Source: Parvicella sp963922585
GTDB taxonomy: Bacteria > Bacteroidota > Bacteroidia > Flavobacteriales_D > Parvicellaceae
Reading direction: 5' to 3'
Length of the DNA stretch: 64,000 nucleotides
Assembly: GCA_963922585.1 (NCBI GenBank)
Contig: CAWUIK010000005.1
Location: forward strand, 1-64,000
The position numbers and the translations under genes were made by a program. This document shows, piece after piece, positions 1-8,678 of this stretch. The notes below the pieces were generated by a model. It searched no databases. It saw only the letters and a list, made by a program, of their open reading frames with translations, and had not been told where the DNA came from. How positions within the stretch are numbered: the stretch's first letter is position 1; each line of letters opens with the position of its first letter.

Positions 1-335
1 GTCAATCCATTAGTTCCACCTGTTAGTGTTAAAGATTCTCCAACACATACTGGACCATTGTTAGTTGCTGTTGCTGTTGGCAATGCATTTACTGTAACGG
101 TAGTTGTAGCCGTATTTGTACAGGTACCATCACTTACTGTTAAAGTATAAACACCAGCCATGGCTGAAGTTGCAGATGCTGAAACTGTTGGTGATTGTGT
201 TCCGTTTGAGAATGTATTTGGACCTGACCATGAATATGATGTCAATCCATTAGTTCCACCTGTTAGTGTTAAAGATTCTCCAACACATACTGGACTATTG
301 TTAGTTGCTGTTGCTGTTGGCAATGCATTTACAGT
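1..335 (-). repeat. 240-bp tandem coding repeat (two partial copies visible)
   Basis: Positions 1-92 and 241-332 are the same apart from one base (56 versus 296). The period is 240 bp, which keeps frame and encodes an 80-residue Ig-like module beginning near LPTATATNN and containing PVCVGESLTLTGG. The array runs out of the window to the left, so copy number is unknown. Near-identity at nucleotide level points to recent duplication or gene conversion within the surface-protein gene. Confidence 0.95.
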
Positions 336-3300
336 AAATGTAATACCTCTTCCATCAGTACATCCACCTGCAGTAGCAACATACTCATAATAGTATTGCG
401 CGCCATTTACTGGTGTGAAAGCAGTAGTTGGGGCAGTAGCACCTGAACTATTTGTTCCAACATACCAAGTACCCGTTCCAGGAACTCCATTCGCTTCTCC
501 AGGGTTATAATCTGAGAGCAAGATAGTTTCTCCAGCACAAACTACTGGATCAACTGGAACTGAAAGTAAAGGATTAGGATGAACATTGACTATTTGTGAA
601 GCAGTATATGTACACCCCTCACCATTGTCATAAATAAAACCAATTGTGTGAGACCCAACTGTGCTTGGCATAAATACAGCAGTTCCATTACCATTATCAA
701 CAACATCAGTCCCACCAATGGTAACAGTTGTTGATACGAAATTACCGAGATTTAACGTTGTAGTATTTCCCCAGTTACCTGAAGTTGAAGCAACTGTTTG
801 ACCTGTAACATTATTAGTTACAGTTGTTGTTCCAACACTTCCTCCGGTCGAAGTTCCATCTTGTCCATCACCAAAGGCATCATTTAAAACTAAAGTAAAA
901 GGTCCATTCGCAGGATTTAAACCTGAAACTGTTTCAGTTGGAATCGCAGCACCTGGAGCATAAGTTCCAAAAGGGCCGTAAGGACCACCTGAAGCTACAG
1001 GAGTTCCGAAAGCATCAAACAAAGTCCATGTAAGTTCGTCTGGATATCCATCTGATACAAAATCTATATCGAAAGATCCTGTTGAAACTGTAAATGGTAA
1101 TGGAGTTACATCAAAAGCATCTGCTGGGTCATTAAGACAAAAATCTGTTGCTAAATTATTGATAGATAGAACTGGTTGCGTGTAATTATAAACACCTGAC
1201 AAATTGAAAGTACACCCATTGTTATCTGTAATATCAATGTCATAAGCATCACCATCATTTAAACCTGTGATGGTTATTGAACCATCATGAGTAACAGGCA
1301 ACCCAGTAATAGTACCTCCCGCATTGTTAGTTATTAAATAATTACCACTAAAAAATTCAGGATTACCTCCAATTATGGTTATCTCAGGTCCATCACACTT
1401 ATTTATAGCAGATGCTAAAATTGGATTTAAAAAAGTAACTTGTATTGGATTTCCTGAATCAAAACATCCATCACCGTTTAAATCTTCTGACCAATTAAGG
1501 TTCCCATCTCCATTAAAATCTATATTAGTGACATCAGCCGTAACTGGGTACAACCAAAAAGTATTATTTGTAAAAGAAATACCAAATTGAATAAATAATT
1601 GATTCAATAAAAAACCATCATTTATAAACTGTTGATCATCACCAATAAAACCTACATTTGTAAAAGTTGGATCATCAAAAGGATTTGCTGTTGTAGCCAA
1701 ACCTGTAAAAATACCCCAAACTAAACCAGGGTTACATGAACCAGGTGTAGCAAAATTAAATGTTGGAGGACCTGGTGGATTTCCACATAGATTTAAATCA
1801 GCGGGTAGCGTTTCGTCTCCGTTATGTAATAAATCCAAAACATCATTATAACACAATACCACTGGAGTAGTTGTAGGAGTAGAATTCACTTCAGCAGCAT
1901 AAGTCCCAGCATCTGCACCACAAGCAGGACAGTATGCTGAAGCATCGATAGGCCCTACCGTTACTGTCTCTGAGCATCCGTTTGCATCTTGTATTAGAAC
2001 TGATACTGTACCACCATCAGGGACATTATCAACAAAGAAAGTTACATTATTTCCAGTTCCACCAGAAATATCTAATGTTCCAGCCCCTAAATTGGTTACT
2101 GTAAAACTAGATCCATCTACAATTGGAGTACCACCAGCAGCAGCGATTGCCACAGTAGTAGAAGGTGTTCCTGGATTGAAGCAATCAATAACAAAATCTG
2201 TATTAATAGAAGGATTTTGATATACTTGAGTAACATTCCCAATATCAAAACAATTGGTTGTAATTTCACCTGTAGCACAATTACTTAACGTGATTGGTGC
2301 AACATAGTAAGTTACCCCATTTCCTTCCCATGGTAGTGTTGGATTATTACCATTAGCCAAAGGAAAAGAAGTAGAAGTGTAAACACCAACATAGTTAGGA
2401 TCACCTGCAGAACCTGCTGGATTATTTCCAGTAGGAAGATTTCCAATACCCGTCATACCTGGAAACTGATTTAATGGATCATCTGCAACCCAAAACCCCC
2501 ATCCTATACAAGGATCAGCGCCAATATTGGTATTTGTTGTACCTATAGCAGAAAGGTTGTAGTCTGTACCAGCACAAACAGTTACTAAAGCAGGTGAGGT
2601 ATTTGTACCTGCATTAGCGGGACACCCAACAAAATCAACATCCACATTAAATTCACACAGTGCTGTTGCACCACCTGAGTTATTACCATCAACCATTACA
2701 TAATAGGTTCCAGCAGGACCATAAAATTGAGGAATACTGCCTGTACTTCCAGCATTTACTGAAGTACATCCATAAGAGGAAAAAGCAGCACAGTTTCCTT
2801 GAAATACAGTAACATCAACCCCTACACCACTACCAAAACAATCAATAGAACTAAAATTTACAGTAATATCACCATCTGCGGTTGTTGTAAATGAATACCA
2901 AACATTGTTTTCAGTATTATTTTCACAATCATTCCAATCTGAAGTTTCAACAGTTGAACAATAATTAGACCCGCTTATTGGGGCTCCATTTAATGTTAAA
3001 CCTTGAGCATTAGCACAATTATCATTTGCTGGTGGTGTTCCACCATTAGACGTAATCTGATAAGTTCCTGTTCCTCCAGCATAATCCCAAACTCTTACCC
3101 AATATGTAGCACCTGGTGTTAATCCAGTTGCAGTTGCATTGGCATCCAAACCAGTTCCACCATCATCATCACAAACTAAAAGTGTTGGAGCAGAACAAGG
3201 ACCAGAATAAATCCCAACAACAGGATCTCCAGTAACAATTGAAGCATAAACATCCACAACACCAGCGGCATCAGCAGTTGTTGTAAACCAACCATCATAT

Positions 3301-3542
3301 GCTTGACTTCCACCAGATCCACCGATTGTACCTGCTGTAATATCAGAACCTACACTACTACACCCTACACCGTTTTCTACAGATGGATTTATAACTCCAG
3401 AGTTTGTAAATGAGTTAGTTAGATTTATTGTATTGTTAGTACATGCATTAGGCAGTGGACCTGCCAAACAAGGAGTAGATGTAAACTGTGAGTAACTTAC
3501 ACTAAAGGTAAATACTGAAATAAAAAATAATGCTATTTTCAT
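1..3542 (-). CDS. Giant secreted surface protein with Ig/PKD-like repeats (3' end outside window)
   Basis: The frame is open from an ATG at 3542 to the window edge, so at least 1180 residues are present and the C-terminus is missing. It starts with a clear signal peptide (MKIALFFISVFTFSVSYSQ). Residues of about 20-330 look like pre-peptidase C-terminal-type beta-sandwich modules (for example GLTPGATYWVRVWDYAGG). Near residue 670 there is an acidic EF-hand-like calcium-binding stretch (DFNGDGNLNWSEDLNGDGC). The last visible part consists of Ser/Thr/Asn/Gly-rich Ig-like modules that repeat every 80 residues. Such proteins in Flavobacteriia are usually T9SS cargo acting as adhesins, often with a C-terminal sorting domain, which cannot be seen here. 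The gene lies 50 bases downstream of the 196-residue secreted protein and may share its transcript. Secretion and repeats are certain; adhesin is an inference. Confidence 0.85.
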   Translation of the reverse strand, partial: MKIALFFISVFTFSVSYSQFTSTPCLAGPLPNACTNNTINLTNSFTNSGVINPSVENGVGCSSVGSDITAGTIGGSGGSQAYDGWFTTTADAAGVVDVYASIVTGDPVVGIYSGPCSAPTLLVCDDDGGTGLDANATATGLTPGATYWVRVWDYAGGTGTYQITSNGGTPPANDNCANAQGLTLNGAPISGSNYCSTVETSDWNDCENNTENNVWYSFTTTADGDITVNFSSIDCFGSGVGVDVTVFQGNCAAFSSYGCTSVNAGSTGSIPQFYGPAGTYYVMVDGNNSGGATALCEFNVDVDFVGCPANAGTNTSPALVTVCAGTDYNLSAIGTTNTNIGADPCIGWGFWVADDPLNQFPGMTGIGNLPTGNNPAGSAGDPNYVGVYTSTSFPLANGNNPTLPWEGNGVTYYVAPITLSNCATGEITTNCFDIGNVTQVYQNPSINTDFVIDCFNPGTPSTTVAIAAAGGTPIVDGSSFTVTNLGAGTLDISGGTGNNVTFFVDNVPDGGTVSVLIQDANGCSETVTVGPIDASAYCPACGADAGTYAAEVNSTPTTTPVVLCYNDVLDLLHNGDETLPADLNLCGNPPGPPTFNFATPGSCNPGLVWGIFTGLATTANPFDDPTFTNVGFIGDDQQFINDGFLLNQLFIQFGISFTNNTFWLYPVTADVTNIDFNGDGNLNWSEDLNGDGCFDSGNPIQVTFLNPILASAINKCDGPEITIIGGNPEFFSGNYLITNNAGGTITGLPVTHDGSITITGLNDGDAYDIDITDNNGCTFNLSGVYNYTQPVLSINNLATDFCLNDPADAFDVTPLPFTVSTGSFDIDFVSDGYPDELTWTLFDAFGTPVASGGPYGPFGTYAPGAAIPTETVSGLNPANGPFTLVLNDAFGDGQDGTSTGGSVGTTTVTNNVTGQTVASTSGNWGNTTTLNLGNFVSTTVTIGGTDVVDNGNGTAVFMPSTVGSHTIGFIYDNGEGCTYTASQIVNVHPNPLLSVPVDPVVCAGETILLSDYNPGEANGVPGTGTWYVGTNSSGATAPTTAFTPVNGAQYYYEYVATAGGCTDGRGITFTVNALPTATATNNSPVCVGESLTLTGGTNGLTSYSWSGPNTFSNGTQSPTVSASATSAMAGVYTLTVSDGTCTNTATTTVTVNALPTATATNNGPVCVGESLTLTGGTNGL

Positions 3543-3592
3543 ACTGAATATTGTTTTGAATAAAACCTGATTGATAGAGATAAAAAAGTTAT

Positions 3593-4183
3593 TTATTTGA
3601 GTTTATTTATGTTTAGTAAATACTCTTGTTCTCTACCTTCTTCTTTTAGAAAAGATAAATAATAATTCTGCTCTTTAATTGAGCAATTTTCTATCCCCTT
3701 ACCTTCAACATAATCATTGAACTTAGATTTTTCCTGAATTATGAGATTATTTAATGTTTGATAGTCTGAAGAATTTAACAAAGTTGAATTATATGATTCA
3801 TTAACTTCTTTTTTCTCTTCAATCAATCTTTCTAAATTATCTATAATAGTTAGATTGGGATTTATTGAAAGATCAATATTATTCTTGGTATTAGAAGAAT
3901 TAACTGTTTTCTTAGTCGCTGGAACAGAAGGACTGTAACCAGTTTGATTATTGACTATAGACTTTCTTTCAGAAACAACTGCACTGTTTGTATTGTTATT
4001 CTCAACAGATACAGATTTTTTGACTTTAGTCTCTTGACTAATTGAATTGTTAGAAACCCTTTTAGATATTTTAAGATTTTGAGAACTATTATAATCTTGC
4101 TTTCTTTCTAATTCTTGAGCATTGGCGTTAAAAGCAAATGTAAGCACTAAAAAAAATCCAGAAATTTTATGTAATACATTCAT
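3593..4183 (-). CDS. Secreted Asn/Ser-rich protein of unknown function
   Basis: This 196-residue protein begins with a signal peptide that likely ends at FNANAQ. Residues of about 25-105 are rich in Asn, Ser, Lys and Val and look disordered. The C-terminal half is charged and probably helical (NLERLIEEKKEVNESYN and following). No domain is recognised and there is no T9SS sorting signal. It sits directly upstream of the giant surface protein on the same strand. A role as periplasmic or surface accessory to that protein is possible but rests only on position. Confidence 0.7.
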   Translation of the reverse strand: MNVLHKISGFFLVLTFAFNANAQELERKQDYNSSQNLKISKRVSNNSISQETKVKKSVSVENNNTNSAVVSERKSIVNNQTGYSPSVPATKKTVNSSNTKNNIDLSINPNLTIIDNLERLIEEKKEVNESYNSTLLNSSDYQTLNNLIIQEKSKFNDYVEGKGIENCSIKEQNYYLSFLKEEGREQEYLLNINKLK

Positions 4184-4388
4184 ATTGTGTTTATTATTAA
4201 ATTTTACAATCTTAAGACGTAACCATCAAACGATAAGTTGCTTATATTAGGGTTTAAAGATACAATTAATAAAGATAAGTAAGTTAAAACTTTATTTTAA
4301 ATTAACTTTTTGAATGTTGAGTGTTGATAAAAATATGTTAAATGGTTGTTAAAAGTTTATTAAAATAAATAACCCAAACTTAACAGAT

Positions 4389-5066
4389 TTAATAATTCAA
4401 ATTATAAAAACTGGTATCTCCTAATACGCAAAAAACCGAATCCAAATGGTTGGTAGTTGAATTATTTTTCTTTATAGTATATTGAAATTTGAAATACCGA
4501 TTTGCTTCTACATTTCCAATAAGAACAGTGTCCACTAACATTTCTTTGAGAACGATAGAATTAAATTTTACGCAAGTACTACAAGTAGGGTTAATTGAGT
4601 TAAAAGATATTTCGTCAAAAAGATCAAATGGAATACTGTTTTTAATTCTTATTGAAACTACTCCTTTTCCAACTAAAGAAAAATCCAATTGATTAACTTC
4701 ATTAGGTTTAAAATCATCCGGATTGAATATTTGTTCAATTGTAAAATAGTTTTCTTTTTCAACCCTAAACTTAAATGATTCTATAGTTCCAAAGTCAGAC
4801 ATTAAAATATATGACCCATTGGATGATGAATTGTATGAGTCTACACTTGAAAATGCACTTGTAAATGTTCCTGAAGCAACTTCTTTTTTGAAAAGCGATA
4901 TTTTAGCATCATTTATACCAATCTTACTATTTACATCAAGAATATAACCTTCAAAATTATAGACAATATCTTTACTTTCTTTTTTACAAAAGACAAAAAA
5001 AAGTGGGGTTACAAAAAAAAGAAAAATATATTTATTTCTTTTTAAAAGATTCTGTAGTATTATCAA
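4389..5066 (-). CDS. Lipoprotein with carboxypeptidase-regulatory-like fold
   Basis: The N-terminus is a hydrophobic stretch ending in a lipobox-like FVFC followed by KKES, so it is probably an outer-membrane lipoprotein. Residues of about 35-130 (YNFEGYILDVNSKIGINDA and after) resemble a CnaB/carboxypeptidase-regulatory beta-sandwich, common in Bacteroidota envelope proteins. The start is unusual: no ATG or GTG precedes the lipobox in this frame, and the only usual codon is TTG at 5066, which lies 35 bases inside the upstream gene. Overlap and shared strand suggest translational coupling with the 277-residue protein. Function unknown. Confidence 0.65.
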   Translation of the reverse strand: MIILQNLLKRNKYIFLFFVTPLFFVFCKKESKDIVYNFEGYILDVNSKIGINDAKISLFKKEVASGTFTSAFSSVDSYNSSSNGSYILMSDFGTIESFKFRVEKENYFTIEQIFNPDDFKPNEVNQLDFSLVGKGVVSIRIKNSIPFDLFDEISFNSINPTCSTCVKFNSIVLKEMLVDTVLIGNVEANRYFKFQYTIKKNNSTTNHLDSVFCVLGDTSFYNLNY

Positions 5067-5865
5067 AACTAAGCCAATATTCGTCTTTAATTAATTTGTT
5101 AACATCAATTGATGCTCCATAACCTTTCAGAACCAATTCTCCATATTTATCATGAATTTCATAACCTGTTTCATTAGTGAAAAATATAGTTTGGGATTGC
5201 TTCGTATAGGTATAAGTCAATTTAGGTTTGCTTGATTCAACTTCCACTGATTGTGTTTTTTTAATTTTTCCTTCCGCATCGATCTGAATCACTCTAAATT
5301 TATTTATATCAGAAGTAAAATCTACATGAAAAGCATAATTAGATAATTCAGGTGTTCCATTTCCCTGAACCTCACCTACATCAATCCATTTGTTCCATTT
5401 ATACTGCTGTATAATAAAAGGTAATGATCCTGTTTCATCTTTAGTAACCCATTCTAAAATTTGGTTTTCATTGATTTTTATATCCACTGTTTGAAAAGTA
5501 GGCTTAGGTTTTAAACCACCAGGATTAAGAACTTTGGGAGTACATCCTTGCTTGTGTTTTATTTCTATGGTAATATCTTGACCAATCATAAAATTATATG
5601 AAGCTAAATCAATTTCAAAAGCACTTGAATTAATTTCATCTACAATTAGATTACCATTAACTCTAATTTCGTACGCACAGAAACCAAAACCTTGGCTTCC
5701 CATAGCCTGAGCCACAAAAATATTTCTAGATTGGTATTTCCCTTCTAGAATTATAATACCTTCTTTGTCATCAATAGGAGAGTAGGCATTTAAATAAAAA
5801 GGCAAAAACAACAATGTATATAAAAGTAATTTATTCAATTTTTTTATTAAAATTAATTTCAACAC
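5032..5865 (-). CDS. Secreted protein with degenerate T9SS type A-like C-terminus
   Basis: The product is 277 residues with a signal peptide (Lys-rich start, Leu/Phe core, cleavage near YLNAYS). The last 50 or so residues (GYEIHDKYGELVLKGYG, then IDVNKLIKDEYWLSF, ending ESFKKK) follow the beta-strand pattern of T9SS type A sorting domains, although the usual YPNP motif is absent. The middle has two beta-rich segments of unknown type. The start is GTG at 5865 with TTG next; no ATG occurs in the signal-peptide region. It overlaps the lipoprotein gene downstream by 35 bases. Export is well supported, T9SS use less so. Confidence 0.65.
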   Translation of the reverse strand: MLKLILIKKLNKLLLYTLLFLPFYLNAYSPIDDKEGIIILEGKYQSRNIFVAQAMGSQGFGFCAYEIRVNGNLIVDEINSSAFEIDLASYNFMIGQDITIEIKHKQGCTPKVLNPGGLKPKPTFQTVDIKINENQILEWVTKDETGSLPFIIQQYKWNKWIDVGEVQGNGTPELSNYAFHVDFTSDINKFRVIQIDAEGKIKKTQSVEVESSKPKLTYTYTKQSQTIFFTNETGYEIHDKYGELVLKGYGASIDVNKLIKDEYWLSFDNTTESFKKK

Positions 5866-6001
5866 AAAATTATATAATTAGTTCTTAAAAAACTTTTTAT
5901 TCATTTGTTTACACCCTAGAATATGATGAATAAATCATTTTTTAATATGAACAAACTAAATCTAAACTGAAAATTAATTTTTATTGACAATGTAAATGAT
6001 A

Positions 6002-6541
6002 CTAATCTTTATAATTTTCGTCATAAAATTCTAAGGTAGATTGAATGATTTTTTCGATCATTATCCTTGTGTATTCTTTGTCCAATGCAAGTTTACCTTT
6101 GTAAATATCAAATTCAGCAACTCCAATTGGTTTTGATTTTAAATAATCTACATTTAAACCTGTTTTGAATTTAAAAAGGCTTACTTCAACTTTCAAACTA
6201 CTTTTCTTTTTTACATTGGAAGGAGGGTTTGTGGTTTTTACTACCAGATGTTTGGAAACATATCCTTTTTTGCTAAATTCTATTTTATAAATATGATTGG
6301 GGGTTAAATCATATTTGAAACGACCATTTTGAGTAATTATGCTATCTGTTAAAACATTATCTTTTGAAATATATATTGTAGTAACATTTAATTTTCCTCC
6401 CATACTTTCAACTTCTGTGATTTTAGCATCAAAAGTAATTGTGATGTCTGTTGCTTCATTTTGAGAAAAACAGTTGACAACAAACAAGCAGTAAATTGAT
6501 ATAGAGATATACTTTAAAATAAGAGTTGATTTAGTTTTAAT
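6002..6541 (-). CDS. Secreted carboxypeptidase-regulatory-like domain protein
   Basis: Residues after the signal peptide (DITITFDAKITEVESMGG, then DSIITQNGRFKYDL and YKIEFSKKGYVSKH) match the beta-sandwich pattern of carboxypeptidase-regulatory/CnaB-like domains. The C-terminus is charged and helical. The start is a puzzle. The first usual codon, TTG at 6487, leaves only eight residues before the predicted cleavage at CFSQ, but the frame is open upstream and reads as a normal signal peptide from ATT at 6541 or ATT at 6520. I therefore give the longer form, beginning two bases after the stop of the 129-residue gene. If ATT is not used, the product starts at 6487. Confidence 0.6.
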   Translation of the reverse strand: MKTKSTLILKYISISIYCLFVVNCFSQNEATDITITFDAKITEVESMGGKLNVTTIYISKDNVLTDSIITQNGRFKYDLTPNHIYKIEFSKKGYVSKHLVVKTTNPPSNVKKKSSLKVEVSLFKFKTGLNVDYLKSKPIGVAEFDIYKGKLALDKEYTRIMIEKIIQSTLEFYDENYKD

Positions 6542-6542
6542 A

Positions 6543-6932
6543 CTAACCTTTAGATTTAATCAATTTAGCAATTCCTTCCATTGCGACATTAAAAGTCGTT
6601 TGATTGATGGTTCTTATTGTTTTGAAAATATTGGTATTTTTCAAAAGTGGATCTTTTTTCGCTCCTTCCTCTAATACTTTTAGCCAAAGTTCAGTAAAGC
6701 TTTTCCCTTCTTTAATAGCTTTATCATGCAATGATGCAGCAATTTCTGAAATTTCAATATTTTTAATCGCTGGTTTTACAGAAGTAGTTTTAGATACATT
6801 CTCAACTGCAACTAAATTATTCGGTGATTTTTTTAAGAAATCCTCTTTATCTTTAACGTCATCTACCTCGATAGTATTTGGATTTTGCGCTAAAAAGTCA
6901 TTTAAATCTTTAAGGGTTGTTCTACGAGCCAT
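6543..6932 (-). CDS. Small basic partner protein of a ParA-type ATPase (unknown family)
   Basis: The product has 129 residues with no signal peptide, so it is cytosolic. It begins with a short basic peptide (MARRTTLKDLNDFL), followed by an acidic linker and a helical half from about residue 55. ParB, McdB, TlpT and similar partners of ParA ATPases commonly carry a basic N-terminal peptide that stimulates ATP hydrolysis, and the placement 17 bases after a ParA gene fits such a role. No ParB helix-turn-helix or parS-like site was seen. Partnership with the ParA is an inference from gene order and the N-terminus. Confidence 0.7.
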   Translation of the reverse strand: MARRTTLKDLNDFLAQNPNTIEVDDVKDKEDFLKKSPNNLVAVENVSKTTSVKPAIKNIEISEIAASLHDKAIKEGKSFTELWLKVLEEGAKKDPLLKNTNIFKTIRTINQTTFNVAMEGIAKLIKSKG

Positions 6933-6949
6933 ATTATAAATTGATTTTT

Positions 6950-7576
6950 TTATTTAAGTTTTTCTAAAATTGTTTTAGTAATGCATCTATATTTTCTTTC
7001 GCTTTTGAAAGTACTTGGAGCGGTAAATATTTTTTTCTGAGGTACAAATGTGTCAAACATTTCAACATTTAAGTTGCTCAATGTATCTTTAATTGTTTTG
7101 ATTCTTGTGTGAGAATGAATTCTATTAGGGAGTATAAACAATTTAAGATTAGGATTTAATTTTTCTGCAGGTTTTAAGTCTTTTACAGTTTGATAAGCAA
7201 CTAACAAATCATTTTGAGTGAGGCTTGTAGTAATGATAACCATATCACTTATTAAGCAAAGTTCCTTTATACCTTGATCTGTGGTTTTACCAGCACTATC
7301 AACAATCACAAAATCGTAGGTTTGGGTAGTTTTTAAACTTTCCAACTCACTGGCTATCTCATCATCAGTAGAAGCTACAATTGGGAATAATTTCTTTTCA
7401 TTCAACTTATATTTAAAAACATCTATCTTTCTCGAAGAAATCAATGTATAATTGGGGTCTGTTTCAACTAGAAGCACTTTTTTCTTTAAGTCATGAAGAG
7501 AAGTCGCGAGGTTTATAGCGTTGGTTGTTTTTCCTGAGCCTCCTTTTCTACTGATAAATGAAATTATTTTTGTCAT
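6950..7576 (-). CDS. ParA/MinD-family ATPase
   Basis: This is a 208-residue P-loop ATPase with a deviant Walker A (RKGGSGKTT, residues 10-18; signature Lys11 and Lys16). A Walker B-like segment ends DFVIVDSAGK, and the ITTSLTQND region is typical of the ParA/MinD family. Such proteins dimerise on ATP, bind DNA or membrane non-specifically, and position plasmids, chromosomes or protein complexes. It is about the size of orphan ParAs and lacks the N-terminal helix-turn-helix of plasmid ParA. It heads a row of co-directional genes: the 129-residue partner, then secreted proteins. Cargo unknown. Confidence 0.85.
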   Translation of the reverse strand: MTKIISFISRKGGSGKTTNAINLATSLHDLKKKVLLVETDPNYTLISSRKIDVFKYKLNEKKLFPIVASTDDEIASELESLKTTQTYDFVIVDSAGKTTDQGIKELCLISDMVIITTSLTQNDLLVAYQTVKDLKPAEKLNPNLKLFILPNRIHSHTRIKTIKDTLSNLNVEMFDTFVPQKKIFTAPSTFKSERKYRCITKTILEKLK

Positions 7577-7593
7577 AATAAACGTTTTATTCG

Positions 7594-8544
7594 TTAAAAT
7601 ATTTCTTTTGCAATTCTTTTAACAGCCGTTCCTTTTCCCATTGTATAAAAATGAAGCACAGGAGCCCCTTTTTCAATTAATTCTTTGGCTTGATTAATCC
7701 CCCACTCTATTCCTAATTCCGTGATTTGCTCGTTGGTTTTGCATTTTTCTAATTCTTTTGATAATTCCATTGGAAAATCAATATGAAAAAACTTGGGCAA
7801 GAATGTTTTATGATTGAGATGTGTAATTGGCTTTAGGCCTGGAATAATAGGAACATTGATTCCAATTGCTCTACATTTATCTACAAAATCAAAAAACTTT
7901 TGATTGTCATAAAATAATTGAGTCATGATATACTCAGCACCTGCGTCTACTTTCGCCTTGAGATGCATCATATCCGTTTCGAGGTTCATCGCTTCGAAAT
8001 GTTTTTCTGGATATCCAGCACAACCAATACAAAAATCCGTAGGTGAATTTTGGTGCTCATCATCCAAATATTTCCCTTTATTCAGTTGACCAATTTGTTG
8101 AATTAAATCTATAGCATAAGCATGGCCGCCCTTGTTGGGTTGGAATATTTGTTCTGATTTGATAGGGTCTCCTCTTAGAGCAAGTATATTGTCAATTCCT
8201 AAAAACTTTAAATCTATCAATGCATTTTCTGTTTCTTCAACATTAAAACCTCCACAAATTAAATGAGGAACCGCATCAACTTTATATTTGTTCATTATAG
8301 CAGCACAAATTCCAACAGTACCAGGACGCTTTCTTATTGATATTTTCTTTAAGAGTCCATCGCCCATATCTTTGTACTTATATTCTTCTCTGTGATAAGT
8401 CACATTGATGAATTTAGGACCAAACTCAATAAGTGGATCAATACCTGCGTAAATATCTTCTATTCCTTTTCCTTTCAAAGGAGGAATAATCTCAAAAGAA
8501 AACAACGGTTTTTTAGATTCGTTAATATAATCTATGACTTTCAT
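7594..8544 (-). CDS. metF: 5,10-methylenetetrahydrofolate reductase
   Basis: The enzyme reduces methylenetetrahydrofolate to methyltetrahydrofolate with FAD, feeding methionine synthesis in the cytosol. Diagnostic segments are FSFEIIPPLKGKG near the N-terminus, INVTYHREE, NILALRGDP, YIMTQLFYDN and PIIPGLKPIT, in the usual order of the TIM-barrel family. I chose ATG at 8544 (MKVIDYINE, 316 residues) because the nine codons before it add an atypical extension starting at TTG. The gene is divergent from lepA with 134 bases between them, and ends 17 bases before the ParA start. Confidence 0.95.
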   Translation of the reverse strand: MKVIDYINESKKPLFSFEIIPPLKGKGIEDIYAGIDPLIEFGPKFINVTYHREEYKYKDMGDGLLKKISIRKRPGTVGICAAIMNKYKVDAVPHLICGGFNVEETENALIDLKFLGIDNILALRGDPIKSEQIFQPNKGGHAYAIDLIQQIGQLNKGKYLDDEHQNSPTDFCIGCAGYPEKHFEAMNLETDMMHLKAKVDAGAEYIMTQLFYDNQKFFDFVDKCRAIGINVPIIPGLKPITHLNHKTFLPKFFHIDFPMELSKELEKCKTNEQITELGIEWGINQAKELIEKGAPVLHFYTMGKGTAVKRIAKEIF

Positions 8545-8635
8545 TACTTGTTTTAATATATTTGGGTACAAAGATAGTTTAGGAAAATATAATATTCTAT
8601 TTTCTTGTATTTGTTTTGAATAATAATTGTAAAAC

Positions 8636-8659
8636 TTGTTTTAAAAAGTAGTAGATTTG
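8636..8659 (+). promoter_or_regulatory. Putative Bacteroidota promoter for lepA
   Basis: TAGATTTG at 8652-8659 matches the Bacteroidota -7 element TAnnTTTG, with TTG triplets upstream at 8627-8629 and 8636-8638 as possible -33 elements. The ATG of lepA follows 20 bases later. Spacing to the -33 element is not ideal. Confidence 0.5.
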
Positions 8660-8678
8660 TGTTTCGTTTTAATCATTT

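Noticed and set aside
160..390. Plus-strand open frame at the window start
   Set aside because: It is the antisense of the 240-bp repeats in the surface-protein gene.
6543..7576. Plasmid or integrated-element partition locus
   Set aside because: No replication gene, integrase, att-like repeats or ParB with helix-turn-helix is nearby, and the flanking genes are chromosomal housekeeping types.
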